Notes: generated by a model not told the origin, from the sequence alone. Counted from the stretch's first letter, positions 22,389-34,079 are shown. The stretch is DNA of 64,000 bases from Prochilodus magdalenae (GCA_024036415.1 JAMWET010001200.1:101001-165000), one strand, 5' to 3'. Program-made: numbers and translations.

Positions 22389-24326
22389 GTTTGCCTAATA
22401 GAAAGCCAAATAAGGCAAGGCAGGTCGAGCTGGTGCCATCTGGTGGAAAGGTGTCTAAAGTAAAATGTTACAGTGATGACTTTGTCCTGTAGTAATGTAG
22501 TGTAACACATTACAGTATAAAATCTGATAACCACATTACATTTACTGGACATTTTCACATCTGAAAGTCCATGTTTCGGTTGTATATGTTTCACTGTATA
22601 CATTTGAACCAACTAGTTTTGGCACATCACTGTTTCATGATAGCGATGGACACCTTAAAGATGGAATATGAATCTGAACCAAATACGTATTAGTGTTTAA
22701 ACCTAGAATCATATAATCAGCAAACATGCTAAACAAATCTCCATTCACTTCATTTGGTTTTTCCCAGATTTTCTCCTATGTGATATGACCGGACTGTGAT
22801 ATGAAGTACCATGCAACCCAGATTTTGGTTTGGACCAAATTAAAACAACAGTCCCAATTTCCGAACAAAACAAGGCAGGTGTGAAAGCACCCTTTGCAGT
22901 TGAGTGGTTAATTGTCAAGAAACTTTCAGACACAGATTTCTTTACAATGGTGGTGATGCGAACCAGGTGTCACCACATCTACAACACAAATACAGCCATT
23001 TCATTTACTGTCCAAAACCCCAGTGAATCTGCACATCTTCTGAGTTTCCAAATTTATTGTTGTTGTAGCTGTTAAATCTGGGGGGTAGGATCTGTGTATC
23101 ACATGTTGGTTCAATCATCATTTCAGCATTCAAATTTAATAACATTTGTTATATGTTCTGAGAAACGTCTACATCAAATTTGCATGACTTGCTTTTAAAC
23201 TGCTGATTTTTTTAAAAACTGTGTACGTGAGCTTTAAGAAGAACTATTAAAGGTTGTTGAATGAGGCCGGTTTTCTTTATTAAAGACTCAGTGGAGGAAC
23301 CTTCTTTTCTTAAGTGTCCACTGTAGTTTAGCCCCACCCATTTAACATAGAGTCATTATAAGTGTTTTAGCCTGGACTGCTTTTGGTACAATACCGGGCA
23401 GCCAATTAGAGCAAAGCACATTTCTATCCAACTATCTAATCCTGACTTAAAGAGAGAGAAGATAAAAGAGATACTTAAAGAGATACAGGGACACTAAGCC
23501 ATTCATGGTGCATGTGATGTCATCACTATTGTTAATTCTACTGTTTATGGCAGTGACATTCAGTGGAGTCTATGTATACAGGCTGGTGATATAAGCCCAG
23601 GACCACAACACCTAATTTACTAATTAGGTTCTCTTCTTGTTTGAGACAAACTCATTAGTGGTATCAGGTGTTGTGGAGGGGAGGAACAATTATCTCTTGA
23701 CCCTGTAACCCCCTCGCTGTGTATCAGGGATTTAGGGCTTATGTCCATGAAAGGTAATTTAAAGGTCACCCTTCTGGGACTCTTTTCCTAGTTTCATATC
23801 TTCACATAAACACTGACATTCCAGGAAACGCTGCTTGGTGATCTGTAGGACAGATGTGATGGTAAGGTAAATGAAAAATTTATGCACCCACAAAATACAA
23901 TTATGGATGTTTTTAAAGTTACAACATCCTCACCTGGCAGTCCTCAGTTTCCAGGTGACTATATCATTTGGACAGATACTGTATTACAAGCAATATAAAA
24001 CTATATTACCTGGATAGAATACTGGAGCTCAGAGAGGAGGAACGCTGTAGAACTCCAAGTGAGTCATTTTTTTTTCAAGCAAATCAAATAATCATACAGG
24101 CACAATTTACTGCCTTCTTCCCCCATAAGTTCAGCTGATACAGATATCTACGCCAACATCTCAGGCTTTCCACCAGCACAGAGTCATTAACTGACGGTCT
24201 AAACTGACATGTTTGATCTCCGAAATTAGTTTTCTTAATTTTAACTATTGCAGCAATGGTACTGTATCTGAGAAAGAATGTTTGGTCTTGTTATTAAGAC
24301 CAATCATTAGACCACAAATGAATATA
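22389..24326. other. Unique non-coding stretch with a nested inverted repeat
   Basis: No gene supported. Around 23591-23742 two inverted repeats are nested, ATAAGCCC/GGGCTTAT outside and CCACAACACCT/AGGTGTTGTGG inside. This may be a decayed MITE or a foldback. The rest is single-copy. Confidence 0.4.
23591..23742. repeat. Nested inverted repeat
   Basis: Inner arms CCACAACACCT (23603-23613) and AGGTGTTGTGG (23666-23676); outer arms ATAAGCCC (23591-23598) and GGGCTTAT (23735-23742). Additional CTAATTTACTAATTAG sits in the inner loop. Too short and imperfect for a confident transposon call. Confidence 0.5.
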
Positions 24327-24859
24327 CAGGGGTTGGACAATGAAACTAAAACACCTGGTTTTAGACCACAGTCATTTATTAGTATGGTGTAGGGCCTCCT
24401 GTTGCGGCCAATACAGCGTCAGTTGGTCTTGGGAATGACATATACTGCGTCCTGCACAGTGGTCAGAGGGACTTTAAGCCATTCTTCTTGCAGGATAGTG
24501 GCCAGGTCACTACGTGATGCTGGTGGAGGTTTGTCCGTCTTGGTGGTATGCTGACATTACCCTGGATACCGTGGCTCTTGATACATCACAAAGACTTGCT
24601 GTCTTGGTCACAGATGCACCAGCAAGACGTGCACCAACAGTTTGTCCTCTTTTGAACTCTGGTATGTCACCCATAATGTTGTGTGCATTGCAGTATTTTG
24701 AGCAGAACTGTGCTCTTACCTGCTAACTGAACCTTCACACTCTGCTCTTACTGGTGCAATGTGCAGTTAATGAAGATTGGCCACCAGGCTGGTCCAATTT
24801 AGCCATGAGACCTCCCACACTAAAATGACAGGTGTTTCAGTTTCATTGTCCAACCCCTG
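24327..24859 (-). mobile_element. 533-bp internally deleted Tc1-like element, copy 2
   Basis: Identical organisation and length to the copy at 8234-8766. TA lies on both sides (24325-24326, 24860-24861), and the ends start CAGGGGTTGGACAATGAAAC (the left end has CTAAAAC for CTGAAAC). The HTH ORF lies at 24510-24674, minus. The C-terminal GGPTPY-stop remnant is again out of frame with it. Confidence 0.95.
24510..24674 (-). CDS. HTH-only truncated Tc1 transposase, copy 2
   Basis: 54 codons from ATG to TAG, beginning MGDIPEFKRGQTVGARLAGA. The HTH (SVTKTASLCDVSRATVSRV) is intact. This copy reads QDGQ where the others read QEGR. Catalytic domain absent. Same caveat on expression as the other copies. 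Confidence 0.55.
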   Translation of the reverse strand: MGDIPEFKRGQTVGARLAGASVTKTASLCDVSRATVSRVMSAYHQDGQTSTSIT

Positions 24860-25023
24860 TATTTTGTTTTTGTTTTTTATATATTTTTTTGTAACCCAGT
24901 GATTACTTTAAGCAGCATGTAACCTCTAGCCACGATTTGATGAAAATGATTCACCTTGATTCACCTTTTTCTTTTGTTTTTGGAGTAGATAATAAGTATG
25001 ATTCTCCATAACGTCGCATCCTC

Positions 25024-25291
25024 CATATCGTCGCTGTCCAAAAAAAAACAAATATCTCCAAAATGGTAACTTTACAGGAAAGGCCAAATACCTAATTTAA
25101 CTTTAATGCAAGTCAGTGGAACCCAACATCTTTCCAAACAGTTTTGGGTCATTTCTGTTGGTCTGTTCATCATGAGCTTCTCACTCAGTGTAAACAGCAA
25201 CTCAAATGATGTTTAGTGTTCAAATGATGCATAAAAGTAAAAAAGGACAAAAGTGGAGATACAAGTTTTTTTATTGGACAGCGACGATATG
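25024..25291. mobile_element. MITE M with 18-bp perfect inverted ends
   Basis: CATATCGTCGCTGTCCAA at 25024-25041 is the exact reverse complement of 25274-25291. Length 268 bp with an A-tract just inside the left end and a T-tract inside the right. The middle (AACTTTACAGG, CAGTTTTGGGTCATTTCTG, GGTCTGTTCATCATGAG) is echoed at 28155-28275 and 45250-45320, so this is a repeat family. No ORF of note. TA occurs inside each end, compatible with a Tc1-type target, but the superfamily is uncertain. Confidence 0.8.
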
Positions 25292-25359
25292 CAAAAATTT
25301 GGATTCTCAAACTTCTAGAAACACAAAATGTTCCTCCAGCATGGTGTGCTGCCAATTTA

Positions 25360-26116
25360 CACTCGTGATCAAAAAAATAGTTCTCTCTAAGAGGAATCAA
25401 TCGACAGGAATGAAACATTAGTGGGTGGGTTTGACATTGTGAGACATGCGAATGATTCAAATTTCATGCTTAGCCACATAATCAACATAAGCAAGGATGG
25501 GGCTTATCACTGTACTGACTGACCCAACATCCAGTCTTTCAGAAATTCAGTGAGCAGTGATGCCCTTCATGAGTCATCCTGTTAGTTCCAGCACCGTTGG
25601 CAGACATCTCCACGAAGCAGGACTACATGCACGCAGACCATTACCACGACTGTCCTTCACACATTGTCAGCACTTGGCAGTGGTGTCGTGCCAGACTGTC
25701 ATGGAGTAACTCAGAATGGCAGCGGGTCATCTTCAGTGTCTTGGTGGAGACAACCAGCGAATCTGTGTGAAGAGGCACTGTGGGCAGCGCTAAGATGTTT
25801 GTCGTCACATGTCACTCATCCAGAAGGCCTGGTGTCACCCCACCTTCACCCACTACCTCCAGGAACTGTGTAAAAAATGTAAACTGCATGGTATGGATTA
25901 TCATCCATAAGGTAATAAGATATGGTAAGATAAGGACTCCATTCAGAACAACACCATGTTGAGGCATTGTTCATGTTGTGTAGATCAATAAATACTGTCC
26001 TTTATCAGTCTAGATTTATTATCATTTATTGTTCCTGGTAACCTTTATCTTCCTTTCCAATAGCACTGCAATCCCACACTTCCTTCTGGGTGCAGCTATT
26101 CTTTTTATGATGTGTG
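25360..26116 (+). mobile_element. Tc1-like element, CACTCATC family, copy 6 (complete ends, 757 bp)
   Basis: Left end CACTCGTGATC preceded by TA (25358-25359); right end TTTTTATGATGTGTG followed by TA (26117-26118). It is the longest copy here. Coding remnants include the region encoding LSWSNSEWQRVIFS, after which the bases for DESRF are deleted. Then come the sequence TCTTGGTGGAGACAACCAGC, TCCAGAAGGCCTGGTGTCAC and the C-terminal part. Polyadenylation-like AATAAA at about 25988. Not able to encode a functional transposase. Confidence 0.88.
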
Positions 26117-27107
26117 TAAAAGTCTTTAAGTTTTTAAAACTGGGACATACAGAATGAAGAATTATACTTGACACATTGTAACAAGCTCTGTGGAAAGGGG
26201 AAAGATAAACCCAAAATAACCCAGATTATTTTTCTGTAAACAAAATGTAACTAGTTTTTATCCTCTCAAACAAACTTTACCGAAGCTTTAATTTCAGAAA
26301 GTAAACTAAGATTTCAAACTAATGAGAGGAAAAAATAATAAACAAGATTTCTACATTAGCAATGCTGTGAAAAGGCATTGCTATTTGGATCTGTATCTTT
26401 ACAGGACTCTCAGTGTAAACACCATTACAGAGTTTATATTAAATGACTTTATTAATCTGAATGGTGTAGATATAAATATGACCATCTGATTAAAGTGCTT
26501 CACTTTCACAGGTTCAGGTTTCTGTTTACAGATCGATACAGCTACAAACTTCAGCACACAAGCATCCGAGCATCCCATAAAGATCATATTTCTTTTTTTT
26601 TTAATTTCATGTTTCTATCATGCCAGGGTGTTATAATTATTCAACATCTGCCAGTTAAGTTTCAAAGAACTTTAAAATGGCTGTGTGAGCTGTGAGGACA
26701 TGAATTAAGATTCAGTTACTGTAGATTACTGTAGATCTTCTTTATTCTGGGTGAACTAAGGGAAAGAAATCTCTCTCTAAAAGAAAGAAATATCTCTCCT
26801 TTGGTGATAAAAGTTTAAAACTTAATATATAAAACCTAATATAAAGTTAAAGACAAACAGGTGTAAATGTATTACTATCACAACTTAAAGGACAGCTTGC
26901 CTAAAATAATTATACCAAGGAATGTGAGCCCAGTGAAAATTTGAACCTAAGTGAAAATAATAAGCTGAGAATAAGAAACAGGAAGAGCTTACACATAGAA
27001 ACCTATTAGCAACTAAAGTGAAACAAAATATCTGGAAATAGAACCAATTACAAGAAACGAAAAAATGTCAAATAAAGAACATGAAGAAAAAAAGGTACAA
27101 CAGTTTT
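26117..27107. other. AT-rich unique sequence with a locally duplicated block
   Basis: 26711-26870 (TTACTGTAGATTACTGTAG, AAAGAAATCTCTCTCTAAAA, CTCTCCTTTGGTGATAAAAG) recurs at 27560-27725. No gene supported. Confidence 0.55.
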
Positions 27108-27330
27108 AAGAGAGATAGGTAGATAGATCGACAGACAGATAGACAGATAGACATATAGATAGATAGATAGATAGCTAGATAGATAGATAATCACTTTATT
27201 AATCCCAGAGGGAGAGTCACGTATTGCAGCAGCCCAGTACAGTAAAGAACAATAATACAGTAAAAGAACGCGTGCATAAATAAAAGAGAAGAAGAAAAAG
27301 AAGCACTCTACTAAGAACAATAATGAGCAC
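27108..27330 (-). mobile_element. LINE 3' tail with (TATC)n
   Basis: A (GATA)-type microsatellite at 27108-27190 is followed by ATCACTTTATTAATCCCAGA. On the minus strand this reads as a LINE 3' end, CTCTGGGATTAATAAAGTGA, and then the tetranucleotide tail. The same junction is seen at 36555-36595 and 56571-56600. Only the extreme 3' end is recognisable; clade not determined. Confidence 0.65.
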
Positions 27331-27444
27331 CACTATGAGTGGGATGGAAGTAAAACTGTTCTGAAAGTCTAATGGCTATGCAATAAAAATATAGTGACTA
27401 TGAAAATATATTGATTTAATTGATTCATTTTGACTTAGCAGTTG

Positions 27445-27870
27445 TTGTTTTACCAGAATCACTTTGTTAATTATGTGTTTATTAATTATTTTTTATTTTA
27501 GTCATTTTATTTCTCTTTAATGATGCCAAAATGAAAAATATGCATCTTAAGTGACATTAGTTACAGTAGATTACTGTAGATCTTTATTCTGGGTAAACTG
27601 GTTTGATCGTTAGCTAAAGGAAAGAAATCTCTCTCTAAAAGAAAGAAATATCTCTCCTTTGGTGATAAAAGTTTGATATATAAAAATATAATATACAAAA
27701 CCTAATATACACTTAAAGACAAACTTATTATAAACTTAATGACACTTTGTTAACTATGTGTTTATGTTTTTTTCAGTTTTTTTTTTAAATCAAAGTTATT
27801 TTAGTTATTTTGTTTCTCTTTACTGAGGCCAAAATGAAAAATAAGCTTCTTAAGTGATATTTGGGTTTAA
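27445..27870. repeat. Local duplication of an AT-rich block
   Basis: ATCACTTTGTTAATTATGTG..., CATTTTATTTCTCTTTAATG and CCAAAATGAAAAATATGC (27465-27545) recur with substitutions at 27735-27845. Together with the 26711/27560 pair, this marks a region that has duplicated at least twice. Confidence 0.6.
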
Positions 27871-28003
27871 AGTGTCAGTATGTCATGCCTAACCACACCC
27901 TTCTGTGTATCTCTCTCCCATCAATGCCTGTTAAATGATTCTAACCCTAGATGGCTTCCAGGCCATGTAAGCATTCCATACAATAACTTCCTCATACACA
28001 TTA

Positions 28004-28700
28004 CACTACCAGTCAAAAGTTTGCACACAGCCGCTCATAAAAGGTTTCCTAATGTTTTTCTTAATGGTTTACATTGGAATTAAAGTGAAGGCATCAAACT
28101 TTAAAAAAGCACTCATGGAATAATGCAGTCATATTAAAAAGCCTAGAAAATGAAACTTTACAGGAGGATGAAGTAGCTTTCCAACTTGCACCTGAGGCTG
28201 ATAGGAGTTTTTTCTAAGCAGTTTTGGACCAATTCTAATGGTCTGTCCATTTTGAAAATTCACTAAACTGAAAAGCAACTAGAGCTGTTTAATTTTGCAG
28301 AAAAAGAGATAAACATTTTTGTGCACCAAAATCTGTATTAGAGGTGGAGAGAGAGTGGCACAAATACAGTACTGTGTTACATCCAGAGTATATGTGGTTT
28401 ATCAGTATAGCAGGACATGGGCGTGGTAGTCGGGGGAAAAGTGGACCTGACTACCCAGGGCCCGAGTAGGGAGAGGGGCCCATTTTTTTTGCTCACGTTC
28501 CTCGTGTACTGGCATGGATAGGGGCCCACTGACATTGAGAGTGTACAGGGCCCAGAATTTGCTGCTACGTCCCTGTAGCAGGATATGTATTGTTTCAGAC
28601 GTATAATCAGTTTGAACTGTTAAGTGTAAGCCAGTAGAGTCTTTAAGAGCACCAGCAATCTCCATTTAGTAAGGTGTGTCTAAATTTTTGACAGGTAGTG
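28004..28700. mobile_element. Tc1-like non-autonomous element with CACTACC ends, 697 bp
   Basis: Left end CACTACCAGTCAAAAGTTTG, right end (reverse) CACTACCTGTCAAAAATTTA, with TA on each side (28002-28003, 28701-28702). These are typical fish Tc1/mariner ends. No transposase remnant is legible. The interior carries a hAT-like MITE (28416-28575) and sequence similar to MITE M (about 28155-28345). Confidence 0.85.
28416..28575. mobile_element. hAT-like MITE, 160 bp, nested
   Basis: Flanked by the exact 8-bp duplication TAGCAGGA (28408-28415 and 28576-28583), the hAT target size. Ends CATGGGCGTGGTAG and, reversed, CAGGGACGTAGCAG match at 10 of 14 positions. GC-rich interior (CAGGGCCCGAGTAGGGAG) unlike its AT-rich host. 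It lies inside the 697-bp Tc1-like element, so it is younger than that. Confidence 0.75.
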
Positions 28701-28702
28701 TA

Positions 28703-29921
28703 GTTGCTTCACATGTGTTTTCACAGCACTTTAAAAACCATTCTGACTTGGCAAGCTTCTCTAGTTTCTCTAGAAGGCAGCATTTTATGTCAAACCACTC
28801 TGAATGACTTTGCATATCGAAGCCAAAAGATAGCCAATGTTGTTTGAAATAAATGTATGATAATTCAGGTATGTACTTTGCATGATGCTAACTGGTAAGG
28901 CAAGTTTCCATTAAATGCTAGCTACCTTAGCCTTGTAGCTCTAGTACAAGCCAAAACTAGAAAAGCAAACTTGGCTGAGTGGGTGAGTATGGGGTAAAAA
29001 GGAAAGTTATGTAAATGTGACCTGGAACTACAGGGTTCAGATCCTTGGGAGAGATGTATGAATATTCAAATGCTCCTGCTTTTAGGGAATGTGTGCCTGC
29101 AGTGTCATACAGATGTCTTCTCTCACCAGCATGTTCGACGTCTTGCTGTGGGCAATGCAGCCGACCTGTAAAGTCACAGGTGCAGCAGCTTTCCTTGGCA
29201 GATTTCTCTTTCTTTCTCACCACTCACCCCACACACTCACACATACAAGCACAGCCAGCTCTTCCTTGCAGGCTCCAGACAGTTAGCTAAAGTTCCTAAC
29301 CCCTGCCAGGCCTGCGGACTCACACTTTAACTACCATATGGACATCCGTGCTCATCCCGAGTGAGGTTAGAACGACAGATTTAGAACAGCACTTTAAACC
29401 CTTCCTGAATAAAAACAGTTCTGAGGAGAACATTAAGTCTTGCTCAAAGCTGATATTGCACTTCAGCAAGCATGCACTGCCTTTTAATTTTTCAGCTGCC
29501 CACAACTTTATTGACCTGCTGTGTTTGCTATAAGGCTGGTTAAAAGGACTTTCTATCATGGCTTACTTGCTGTGGCTAGCATGTGCACATGCGCTATGAT
29601 CAACAATGGACGAAAAGCACCTGAGCTTGTGGAGCCTGGCCTGGATCATGTGTGGTTAACTCTGTTTAAGTGAGATCGATAACTAGTTGGACTAGACTGA
29701 TAAGGGGATCTGCGAGCAATACAACATGAGAGGCACCTGTATTGGCAATGCCATTTGTACTGCTCAGCCTGGGCTCTGGGGTCAGGGCTCTGAACCTTTG
29801 TTTGTTCAATCGTCCCAGAGAGGCCAAACAAGGGTAAATGCTGCCATTTGGTGAGTCTGTTGGATTCTGCTTCAATAGAACTCTTGCTTGCTAAGAGCGA
29901 TGGGTGGAAAATAGGTATATA
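28703..29921. other. Unique non-coding stretch
   Basis: Holds a single diverged relative (28740-28880) of the 96-bp array unit: TTTCTCTAGAAGGCAGCATT, ATGTCAAACCACTCTGA, GATGCTAACTGG. Otherwise only short chance ORFs. No gene supported. Confidence 0.45.
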
Positions 29922-30120
29922 CACTCACCATCACATGCACAAATAGTTGCATCCAGAAGGAATTAGCTTGCTGGGCCTCATCCCAAAGACAGGCCTCATC
30001 GCTGTACCTCCATGAGTCATCCTGTTAGTACCACCACCATTGGCAGATGGCTGCACAACACAGGACTACATGGACCCAGACCATTACGACAACTGCCCTA
30101 AACACCATGTCACCAGAAGC
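29922..30120 (+). mobile_element. Tc1-like element, CACTCATC family, copy 7 (5' fragment)
   Basis: Begins CACTCACCATCAC after TA (29920-29921), followed by AATAGTTGCATCCAGAAGGAA and the HTH-coding part (CAGATGGCTGCACAACACAGG, CCATTACGACAACTGCCC). It breaks off at AACACCATGTCA, and the 3' half is missing. Confidence 0.75.
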
Positions 30121-31439
30121 TGAAATAACAGCTGCAGTCGAATGTTGTTTCTTGTTGGGGATGAATGGCGACGTTCACTTGTCAAATGCTTTAGCCGTCG
30201 TTGTGTTAACTCTTCCTTGTAATCTCTATCTGTCCTTAAATGATTAACTAAAGTACAACCTTTCACCTGATGAATAGGTTGGATAAGATGGCTTTACACT
30301 GGGGCAGCAGAGCTACTTCCTTCTTCTTCATCCTCTTATGATGGACTGATTGTCAGGCTCTGCTGTAACTTACTATTGCCTCTTGAGGCACACCGTGGTA
30401 TTGTAAGGCAGGACAGACTGGGGCTAGCTGCTTAGCGTGCTAACTTCAGTAGATACCTCTGCAACACAGTACACAGACGTCTTACAAATTGCACTTTTAG
30501 ACAAACTGCACATCTGATCGTAATCTCAGTCTTCTGTACTTCTGTATGTAAGCAAGTTTACTTCATAGATTTTCGATTTAGACATGTGGTTTGCATGATC
30601 CTATGTGGTGACATAAACTTCCATTACTGGCTTAGCTTTATTAGGCTTGTTGCTCCAGTGCAAAACTCAGGTATCCACATTTGATGCCAACCATGTCCTG
30701 GCTCCTAAGTAAAAATGAAATGAGAGTTTTCACTGCATTGTGCTTATACTGAATTTCTGTGTCTTCAAATTTAAGCAATTGCATCATCGACTGTTTTATT
30801 ATTATAATTATGCATGCCTAGCTTTTGCTATACTCAGCTAGACGTGCTTTATGTTATGCATGCAGTTTTCACAACATCCACGACAGCCGTTCATCACTAG
30901 CTGTTTCCTGTAATGTTGGCACTCTGCTGAGCTTGAAGATCATTGTAGCGTATGTGATGATATTTGTCCTAATGAAGAATGTGAGTTCAGGCTATAGCTC
31001 ACTATTTCCTACGTGGCCAGGATTGTTAAGCATGCACCGCATGTGCTCTGAGGCAGCATGGTCGAAAACTCTCAACCTGGTCATTTATTTTCATAATTGG
31101 AGCAGTGCGGCCACATTTGTGCAGTCAGCAGGCGCTAAGAGTTTGTTTGTTCTTTTGGACAGGATTTTATTTGTGAACTGCACCACTAGGAATTGCAGTG
31201 ATGGTCTTCTTCCACTTCTGCTGGGAGTGTTTCTCTATGACTCCACTCTAATGGCCCTTTTCTGTCTCCAGCCTGCGTGATTATCACGCTTCCACTAAGC
31301 TTCATGAGCAGCCAATGTGGAAATTACATGTAGATGTGATTAGCTCTCTCACATTCCTATACAAAACCAGCTTGTTCATTTGTTGCTTCTGCCGTGAAGA
31401 CCTGCACCATATGCTAGATGCATGTACTGACTGAATGTA
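30121..31439. other. Unique stretch with a 151-codon open frame
   Basis: 30825-31280 is open on the + strand for 151 codons. It is hydrophobic and Cys-rich, but I see no domain, signal or splice context that marks it as coding. The rest is AT-rich single-copy DNA. Confidence 0.4.
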
Positions 31440-31972
31440 CAGGGGTTGGACAATGAAATTGAAACACCTGGTTTTAGACCACAGTCATTTATTAGTATGG
31501 TGTAGGGCCTCCTTTTGCAGCCAATACAGCGTCAGTTCGTCTTGGGAATGACATATACTGCGTCCTGCACAGTGGTCAGAGGGATTTTAAGCCATTCTTC
31601 TTGCATGATAGTGGCCAGGTCACTACGTGATGCTGGTGGAGGTTCGTCCTTCTTGGTGGTATGCTGACATTACCCTGGATACCGTGGCTCTTGATACATC
31701 ACAAAGACTTGCTGTCTTGGTCACAGATGCGCCAGCAAGACGTGCACCAACAGTTTGTCCTCTTTTGAACTCTGGTATGTCACCCATAATGTTGTGTGCA
31801 TTGCAGTATTTTGAGCAGAACTGTGCTCTTACCTGCTAACTGAACCTTCACACTCTGCTCTTACTGGTGCAATGTGCAATTAATGAAGATTGGCCACCAG
31901 GCTGGTCCAATTTGGCCATGAGACCTCCCACACTAAAATGACAGGTGTTTCAGTTTCATTGTCCAACCCCTG
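31440..31972 (-). mobile_element. 533-bp internally deleted Tc1-like element, copy 3
   Basis: TA-flanked (31438-31439, 31973-31974), 533 bp, perfect-type ends (the left end has AAATTG for AAACTG). The HTH ORF is at 31623-31787, minus. Nearly identical to the other copies, so the expansion is recent relative to the other repeats here. Confidence 0.95.
31623..31787 (-). CDS. HTH-only truncated Tc1 transposase, copy 3
   Basis: 54-codon frame with intact start, HTH (VTKTASLCDVSRATVSRVMS) and stop TAG at the same place as in the other three copies. No DDE residues. Confidence 0.55.
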   Translation of the reverse strand: MGDIPEFKRGQTVGARLAGASVTKTASLCDVSRATVSRVMSAYHQEGRTSTSIT

Positions 31973-32271
31973 TATGTGATGTATGTGAACCTGACAAACT
32001 CCACTGTTCTTTGCTCTGTTGTCTCTCTGTCATCACAGACTGTAAAGAATGCTTTCTATCACTTCTGTACAAATGACTGTATACATGGAGCAAGTCTAAG
32101 GAGTAGCATCTTGTTGCTGTTTTGTTTCATTCTCATAGTCTACATTTTAAATCTGTTTAATGCTTTAGGTTAATTTCTTTGTCAGTGGCATGCTTCCCAA
32201 TGTGCCATGTGCTATGTATCCTGCAGGACCTGCCAGAGATGCAAGAATAGAATCTATAGCTAAAGCTTAGA

Positions 32272-32660
32272 GCAGTGAAAAGTGTTTTATGTATATGGAA
32301 GTGTTTATTGCTATTAAAGAGGGTTTCTGGATGCAAGCGACATTAACGTTCAGACACTCTCGTATTAAAAGATTGCTCAGTTGGGCCAGATTTGGTGGAT
32401 GTCCTCCCTGGCACAATTCTGAGGGGAATTCCCTGTAGACTGGGATTTTAACTACTGCTGGTAGACCCGTATGACCGTATGCTTCCATACACCTGCAGAT
32501 TCAGCTACTTCCTTCACACTATGTTCTTTGGCACGCCCAAATGCACTCACTCCTTTTACCCAGTCATTAGCATCCGCTCTGGAGCCATTTACTACACATG
32601 AATGAGACATTCACTGCACTCTACCACCTCGTCTCAATCTATGGATCCTGTTTGTTAATG
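32272..32660 (+). repeat. Unclassified interspersed repeat X, copy a
   Basis: Contains TTTCTGGATGCAAGCGACATT, AACGTTCAGACACTCTC, GGGCCAGATTTGGTGGATG, CTGGCACAATTCTGAGGGGA, ACTGGGATTTTAACTACTGC and CACCTCGTCTCAATCTATGG, in the same order as copy b. No hAT insertion here: the two halves split by 1.4 kb in copy b are contiguous. Coding capacity not evident; class unknown. Confidence 0.75.
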
Positions 32661-34079
32661 TATTCTCTTTTCACTTTGTACTTCCTGCATGTGGATTATC
32701 TTGTATCTTATCACCCTGGTAAATAACCCTTGAGAATTTATTGCTTGTATTCAATGGACTTAATTTGGCTGGAATTGAAATAAAGCAAGCCTGGATTTTG
32801 CTCAGTACAGCATGATTACATTTGAATAGTATAGTGTATATGAATATATTTTTTGAGAAAGAGTTTAACGAGGACATTGTGATCTTTGGAGCTTTGCCAT
32901 TGTCGTTGTCTGTGATCTAGCACCCAGTGAACACATTTAAGTATGAAACTCCCACAGCGTTTGACATAATGAGCGATGCTGCATGGCATGGAAATGAAAT
33001 GCATCGATTTTTCTGAGGCCAGCCGCAGCTCTTACGATATTGCTTTCATAATTGGAAAATTAGCGTTGCACGTTTTGATGTCCTTCGTTCAGGACCACAG
33101 GCCATGCGCATGGCTACTCTGCCTTACTGCAGATTACAGTGTGGAGAATCAGGCAACACAGTCAGTGCATACACAATACATACACGTACAGCCGTCCATG
33201 TAACGCAGAGAACTTTATGAATCTGGTGGGAAATGAGTCTTTTCAACTGGCAACTCTGGCGCTCAACTTGCTGGAGTGCTTTCTTCTGGTGCTTCCGGTG
33301 AGTTTTTCATTTGACTGGGTTAGGGCATATTGCTGACACACACTTAGGGGATTTGAGTATGTACTGGAAGTGCCCCCCACTGCAGTAGTTTCACTTTATG
33401 GGGAACACTTGCAAATATTAAATCAAAGCTCCAGCTATGAAAGCTGTGTGTGTAATATTTTGTTGGCTGTTTCCTGACAGTTAAATTGTTTGATCTGCAG
33501 CTTTTCTCATAACATGCCAATGACCTTATAACATTAGCCAAGCTCAAGAGAACACACAGCACAGTTTCCTCTCACTCTGTACACATGATGTATGGGTTAT
33601 GTCATACATACAGTAAGGACAGGGAAATGCACTGGTCTGTTTAACCATTTAGTTGAACTCTCTTTCACAGCAGCTATAAGTAGCTAGTAAACTGTAACCT
33701 CTGTCTTTATTCCATCAGCATTCTTTGTGGATAATTCAGTTGCTGAGAGTGGTAGGTTTGATGCGCATTGATGCATCGTAGAGAAATATGCTGACTTGAA
33801 TTTTTGTCCGACTGTGGTGTCCACAAAGGGTTGTATAGACTAGTTGACTTGTCAACTTCACTGCTTAGTGATGATGCTTTATGCTTAATGTTTATTACTG
33901 ATTATGTGGTTATGACACTAACAACATAAATGCCTAGGAGGGCAAACCCACCAATGAAGTAAGTTCACCAGACAGAAAAATAATTCACCTGTCGCTGAAA
34001 CGTACCGATTATAATATAATTCCTCAACAAACATAAATAACAGCTCTGCTTTGATGTAGCATGAACTACAAGTTCTGCG
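32661..34079. other. Unique non-coding stretch
   Basis: Single-copy AT-rich sequence; several 60-75-codon chance ORFs. No gene or repeat ends found. Confidence 0.45.

Noticed and set aside
30825..31280. 151-codon open frame
   Set aside because: No domain, no convincing splice or initiation context, and hydrophobic low-information composition. One ORF of this size in 64 kb is not surprising.
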